Shown here piece by piece: positions 59,358 to 64,000 of a stretch of DNA of 64,000 bases. Within the stretch, counting starts at the first letter, position 1; each line of letters begins with the position of its first letter. The DNA comes from Zygnema cylindricum (Eukaryota; Streptophyta; Zygnematophyceae; Zygnematales; Zygnemataceae). A program made the translations under genes and the position numbers. The DNA lies in contig JBBHKE010000156.1 in assembly GCA_037447655.1 (NCBI GenBank), positions 1 through 64,000 of the forward strand, written 5' to 3'. The notes under the pieces were generated by a model. The model was not told the DNA's origin. It ran no database searches and was given only the letters and a program-made list of their open reading frames with translations.

Positions 59358-59964
59358 TACACCGCGAATCGTAATTAGAGTAAAGGAATAATTAGAGTAA
59401 AGAAATACTTAGAGTAAAGAAATAATTAGAGTAAAGAAATAATTAGAGTAAAGAAATAATTAGAGTAAAGAAATAATTAGAGTAAAGAAATGGAAAATAT
59501 TAATTAGAGTTATAAACTCTAAATTAAGTAATGCATTTTTTTCAAAAACAAATTTACTCTAATTTATCAAGAACTCTAATTTGGGCTTCTGTCCGTACTA
59601 ATTATCCGCGCTGATATCTTTACTGTAAATTAGGTACACTTACAGAATCTGACAAAACGTACAGTTTCACGTCACTATGACGTTTGCATTACGCGGTTTG
59701 TGAAAACGTAGTTACATAATAACGACCCGTATGAAATCATTTTTTGTACTTTTTAGTTAATAACGTACTATTTTGCACGGTCAGACACAGACCGTACGCT
59801 ACACTATTTAAAATGGCACTATATTAAGTTGTTAACGTTGACTCCAAAAGTACGTTAAATAATGTAAAGAATAATTTAGAATTATGTATTCTATTTAGGG
59901 TATAGAGTCAAAATTTGGGGCGACGAAATTCGCGTACAAAACGCTATTTACGATTCGCGGTGTA
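59358..59964. mobile_element. Long MITE, TACACCG family, with internal 17-bp repeats
   Basis: It starts TACACCGCGAATCGTAATTA and ends ATTTACGATTCGCGGTGTA. Inside, AATTAGAGTAAAGAAAT recurs about six times (59381-59490); the first bases of this unit copy the inner part of the terminal repeat. No coding capacity is seen. Confidence 0.75.
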
Positions 59965-60139
59965 GTTTAGAGAAATCCGCGACTGTCCGTACTAAACCGT
60001 ACCGCTTATTTTGTTTTTATACGCGAAACAACATTAGCGAGAATCTTGCCAATACTCTCCGAAGGTCTTGGAGGTAACGCTGACAGTCGGATATCCATCC
60101 GCGAGGCGTTCGCTTAATTTTTGTCTGTAGGTGCCAACG

Positions 60140-60340
60140 TATCAAAATTAATCGCTACACGCTGGACGATTAACCTACGTGTCACGATGAAAAACCAACG
60201 AAAATTGACAAAATTTGCACATGGTATGTACTTTTCAAAATGCAACTCAAAATTAAAAAAGTAATCTCGAAACGGTCAATCGTCGCGCTATTTCTGGCAA
60301 CGCTCTTTCGTCACACTATTTCCAACAAAGGATTTTCGTC
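60140..60340 (+). repeat. Dispersed repeat, also at 20800-21010
   Basis: Shared blocks include ACGCTGGACGATTAACCTAC, GTGTCACGATGAAAAACCAA and TTCGTCACACTATTTCC. Same orientation as the distant copy, diverged. Confidence 0.5.
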
Positions 60341-61115
60341 ATGTTCGAAAAGAGAAACCCTAAAAAATGAGCTGGCGTAAAAGACTGGCGTTTGCAAAAA
60401 GTACAAAAGTTCTGTCGTATTATGACTTACGTATACGCAGGTACATGGTACGCAAGTGAAGATTTGAAGTGAAATTTGTCGGTGTGAAGATTTTAAAAGA
60501 TTTTAAATATCCGATCAAGACCCACGTGGTGCCACTCAATATATAACACGTGGTTTACAGACTCTACGTGATGGAACATCGACTCAATTAACCCGGCCCG
60601 TAGAGTTGGCCGTACGATTACAGAAACGACTGATGGAACGCCACCCTAATAGCGTTTTCACAGTTGTTTTAATTGATTCGATTTTGTCAGCAAAAGTTTG
60701 AGATTGACAATTGTTTCGCTTTCCGAGCAGTGTTTGACTGTTTTCAGTAACAGATAAAGATAGTTTTGTTCATGATTTAGGTCATGTGAATTGTGAGCTT
60801 TTGAAGTTTTCATATTTTTTGCAGACAGGCCCAAACGCATGCCCCATTTTATTCGACGTAAGTTTTAAGGTTTTTAAAAACTAACAGTAAAGTGAACTGA
60901 ATTTAATTGTTTTAATTGTTGTGTAAGCGCTAACTTTTCCACGTTTTGGACTTCAATTTTCAAACCTATCAGGTTTATAGAACTGAACAATTACCTTCTG
61001 TCGGACAAATCTATGGTTATAATTCACAGCCATAGTCAGTACAGAAAATTAAGGAAAAAAACTTTTCTTTCTCTGTCATTTGCCTTTCAAATGACTCCCT
61101 GTTTTCCTATTTTGA

Positions 61116-63523
61116 ATGTCAGGGAGGAAGTCTTTTCACGACAACCTTTCAGTTCTCATGGAGCCAAACCTTTCAACCAAACAGATTTGGTCTTATTCCC
61201 CTTTTTTAAAGTTCCTTAAAGTCTATTGGCTGGATTGGACGTGTCTTGGAGCGCTGCTTGTTTCTGGAGTCCTCATTTGGCTTTTTCTTCCTACTTTTGA
61301 GAGGCGTGTGACTCAAGATCAGATGATCCACCTGTCTTATCCTGTGAAATCTAATACTGTTTCACCAATTTATCTCCCAGTGAGTAGACTCTCCCTCCCC
61401 CACTTCCTGCTAAGGTTCAGGGTTGAAGGTTTAGGGCATTTCTGGTTTTTTTGTTTCTTGTGGTTTGCATTTTTGTTTTTCTTTGTATTTTTGTTTTTAT
61501 TTCTCATATTGATTCTACTTCTAGGGTTTTTGTCATTGTCGTTATTGTTGTTCTTGTTGCCATTCTTGCTTCCGTGTCAATTCATTGGTTGCTCTTTTTT
61601 TAATTTTCTCGATCGTCTCACTCTTGTGTTTGTTGCTTTAATTTGTTTTCTTTCTTCTACTTCTTTTTAACTTACTTAAGACCTCCTTCCCGTGTTATTC
61701 TGTGAGAATTTCACATCCCCAGTTTCAAACTATTGTATATATGTGCTTTCGTCTTTGCACTTTTATTTCATTTCAGGTTATCTGCTTGGTCGTTTGACCG
61801 CAGGTGATATCTTTAGCGTTTCCGATACTCGTGTTCTTGTTTTTCTTTTTCTTGGATAAGAATATTGAACAGTTGCACCATGATTGTCTCGGTAAGACTT
61901 TTATCGACCACACGGACACAAGAGTGACTGATGAATTGCTTATCATATTATCCTTTTTCCTCGTCCTTCAATTCTTTCTTCTCATGTTCTTGCATGAATC
62001 CTATTCATGCGAAGCTTTAGTCTTATAACTCTCTGTCTTCCAATCTCCACTTTGCAAACTTCTTTTTTACGGAATTCGTGTAATCATCAAGTTTATGTGC
62101 ATTGTCTTCAATAATTTATTACCAAATTCACTTGATCTTTATGAACATTTAAGCTTTGACGAGCAAAAGTTTTGCGAATAATATACGGGCATGTCAAAAA
62201 ATGTCTGAATAACATACGAGCATGTCAAAAAATGTCTATTGTTATGGAAAACAAGCAACATCCATTTCATTAGTGAAAAATATTGTATGGAAAATCAAAG
62301 AACCTTAACATTATTGATGCACATGAATATTGAAGGTACCTTGGAATTCGAGAAAAATCAATGTAGTCTTTTTAGTTGATAAAAAACAGCTCTTTTGTTA
62401 TATCAGGCAATGTATCAGATTATTCTGTAAGATTGTCAGATCTGTGGTGCTTCTAATGCTTGATTCATTGGATTCAAATTTGTCAACCGTTGGGATTCAG
62501 GACTTCTTTTCGCCGTTATTTTGACGTGGATAGTCACCAATGTTTTAAAAAATGCTGTCGGTCGACCTCGGCCGAACTTCGGCCTTCATTGTTTTCCAAA
62601 TGGGGTGTTTGTGAGTTTAATTTTTAACTTTAACTTGGACTCCTCTTGATTACTGAATATATTTTTAATATCGGAAGCTCACAGAAGAGCGCCAAGAATC
62701 CAATTCATTTTTGCGACTTGTCTTTCATTTGACCAATTCTTATAGGTCTTAGAGAAATGCAGGACCTCCATTTTTGTAAATGTTGTAGAAATAGGAATAT
62801 TTTGTCTCGCCCACATAACAAAAACCATCTTATCAAAAGGGAAAATGCATTTTTGTGGTCAACCTTGTCATTTTCGTTTGCACTATAAATGGTTAATATA
62901 GAAGGGCGTTCATATTTGCGCTTTAAGTAGAGAAGACACTTTAATTTGGGGATTGTGGTAGGATAGTGTATGTGAAGATTAATGTGACATCTAAAAGAAG
63001 GATTTCATGAAAACCTGGCGGCACTGAGCTATTAAGCTCTAACTGGACTTAGTCAGAGTTCACCTTTGTTAAGTACAACATTCTTGACAAACAAGAGATT
63101 CGCTGACTAGCAATACAATGCACATAAATACACTTACATCTCCTTAAAATGCTTATTTACTCAATCCTACCGGAAAAAAAAAAAACTTTTGGCTGTTTTT
63201 TTTTATCATACATTATGTATCAAGAGATTGTGTATTGAGAGATTATGTATCAAGAGATAATGTATTGAGAGATTATGTATCGAGAGATTATGATTGCAGA
63301 GATAATGTATGGAGAGATTATGTGTCGAGAGATATGTATCGAGTGATTATGTATTGAGAGGATATTTATCGAGAGATTATCTATCGAGAGATTATGTATT
63401 GAGACAGTTTGTATTGGGAGGGTTTGCAGAAATATGGTTTAAACGATGAAGATGTTGTTTGTTCGGTTCCCCGGTCGGATATTTCCTCCAGCTGCCAGAG
63501 CTTCCCCAGTGGTCATGCATCTT
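61116..63523 (+). CDS. Lipid phosphate phosphatase paralogue, 3' part beyond the window
   Basis: Four coding exons are visible: 61116-61379, 61804-61891, 62501-62610, 63430-63523. Phases agree. Exons 2 and 3 have exactly the same lengths (88 and 110 bp) as in the gene at 54669-58938. Exon 1 gives the first membrane segment (YWLDWTCLGALLVSGVLIW, then YPVKSNTV). Exon 3 has active-site motif 1 (KNAVGRPRPNF) and CFPNG. Exon 4 has motif 2 (SFPSGHAS). Motif 3 and the C-terminus should lie past 64000, as no matching exon occurs in 63524-64000. The protein is well diverged from its neighbour, so the duplication is not recent. A start at 61158 (MEPNLS) is the alternative. Confidence 0.88.
63214..63420 (+). 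repeat. Minisatellite of ~16-17 bp units in a phosphatase intron
   Basis: About a dozen degenerate copies of AGAGATTATGTATCG or TATTG run up to the acceptor of exon 4 (AG at 63428-63429), leaving no clear polypyrimidine tract. Confidence 0.9.
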
Positions 63524-64000
63524 GTAAGAAAAATATATTGATTATCATTTGCTCATTATGACTATACTTTTTAGAAAGGCCTCAGAAATATCTCCCATGC
63601 TTTTATGAAGGATCGGTGGTTGTTTTAAGAAGGGTCGGGTATGGAGTTTTTAATGACTCAGTAAAGAATTTTACTGTAAGTTGATGATACCGGATCTTTA
63701 CCTCGTATTGCTATTAGAGCTGAAGTTTTTGCATCTCTCTCAAACTTGTTTTTCTCTATACACAGTGATTTGATTTTCCAGTGAAAACTGGCAACCTTAA
63801 AGGTAAAAAATCCCAAAGAATCCTTAAACAACACAGCCTTTCTACTGGTCACTTCTAAGCGAATTTTTTTAAGTGTGTGGAGAAAAACTTTTTGACGGAG
63901 GTGAAAGCATTAACTTAATAGCGATACATGGTGCCTGTTTTCTGAATTTGAAAGCGACTACAACCACACCTAACCTTTATTAAAAACTGTAAATGGTTCA
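63524..64000 (+). other. Intron of the second phosphatase gene
   Basis: It opens with a GTAAGA donor. No exon resembling the WSF/WSFT exon of the family is found. A weak MITE-like end (AATAGCGATACATGGTGC) occurs near 63917. Confidence 0.55.

Larger units (their letters stand above)
58939..61115. other. Shared spacer between two divergent phosphatase genes
   Basis: This 2.2 kb should hold both promoters. It contains a purine-rich patch (59120-59190), a 607-bp MITE-type element (59358-59964) and a dispersed repeat (60140-60340). No TATA box was identified confidently. Confidence 0.5.

Noticed and set aside
63214..63420. CRISPR-like regular repeats
   Set aside because: The units are directly adjacent and degenerate, with no unique spacers: a minisatellite in a eukaryotic intron.

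Overview
This is eukaryotic nuclear DNA, most likely from a streptophyte (a land plant or a charophyte-grade alga). Four spliced host genes use GT-AG introns and encode plant-type proteins. Two Ty1/copia retrotransposons carry primer sites complementary to the anticodon arm of plant-type initiator tRNA-Met. Most of the rest is transposon debris, short inverted-repeat (MITE-like) elements and low-complexity tracts. No rRNA gene, credible tRNA, CRISPR array or bacterial operon was seen. The species cannot be named from the sequence alone.

Layout. 1-11.6 kb is repeat-rich and gene-free. It holds an ATATCG-rich terminal-repeat element, several MITEs and a ~1.9 kb inverted pair of an unrecognised element (7676-9553) with a third copy beside it. 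11.6-18.9 kb is an almost complete but inactivated minus-strand copia element (copia 1). Its right LTR is split by a 1.25 kb foreign segment that contains a gypsy-type RNase H fragment and an LTR of the second copia family. 18.9-23.3 kb is gene-free. 23.3-36.0 kb is a minus-strand gene of at least 17 coding exons for an ACF1/BAZ1-like chromatin protein (WAC, PHD, DDT, WHIM and a C-terminal PHD). 36.0-41.3 kb is an intergenic MITE cluster. 41.3-47.9 kb is a plus-strand, nine-exon START-domain gene (640 residues predicted). 48.4-53.1 kb is a decayed, 3'-truncated minus-strand copia element (copia 2). Tandem repeats and an assembly gap (53696-54468) follow. 54.7-58.9 kb is a complete seven-exon minus-strand lipid phosphate phosphatase gene, and from 61.1 kb a second phosphatase gene runs on the plus strand past the right edge.

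The host genes form two head-to-head pairs: the chromatin gene with the START gene (5.3 kb apart), and the two phosphatase paralogues (2.2 kb apart). Both spacers and many introns contain MITEs. The phosphatases (phosphatidate dephosphorylation) and the START protein (lipid binding) both deal with membrane lipids, but nothing here shows that they act together. Exon borders were read by eye from frame, splice consensus and remembered family alignments. They may be off by a few bases, and one exon of the chromatin gene is unresolved.
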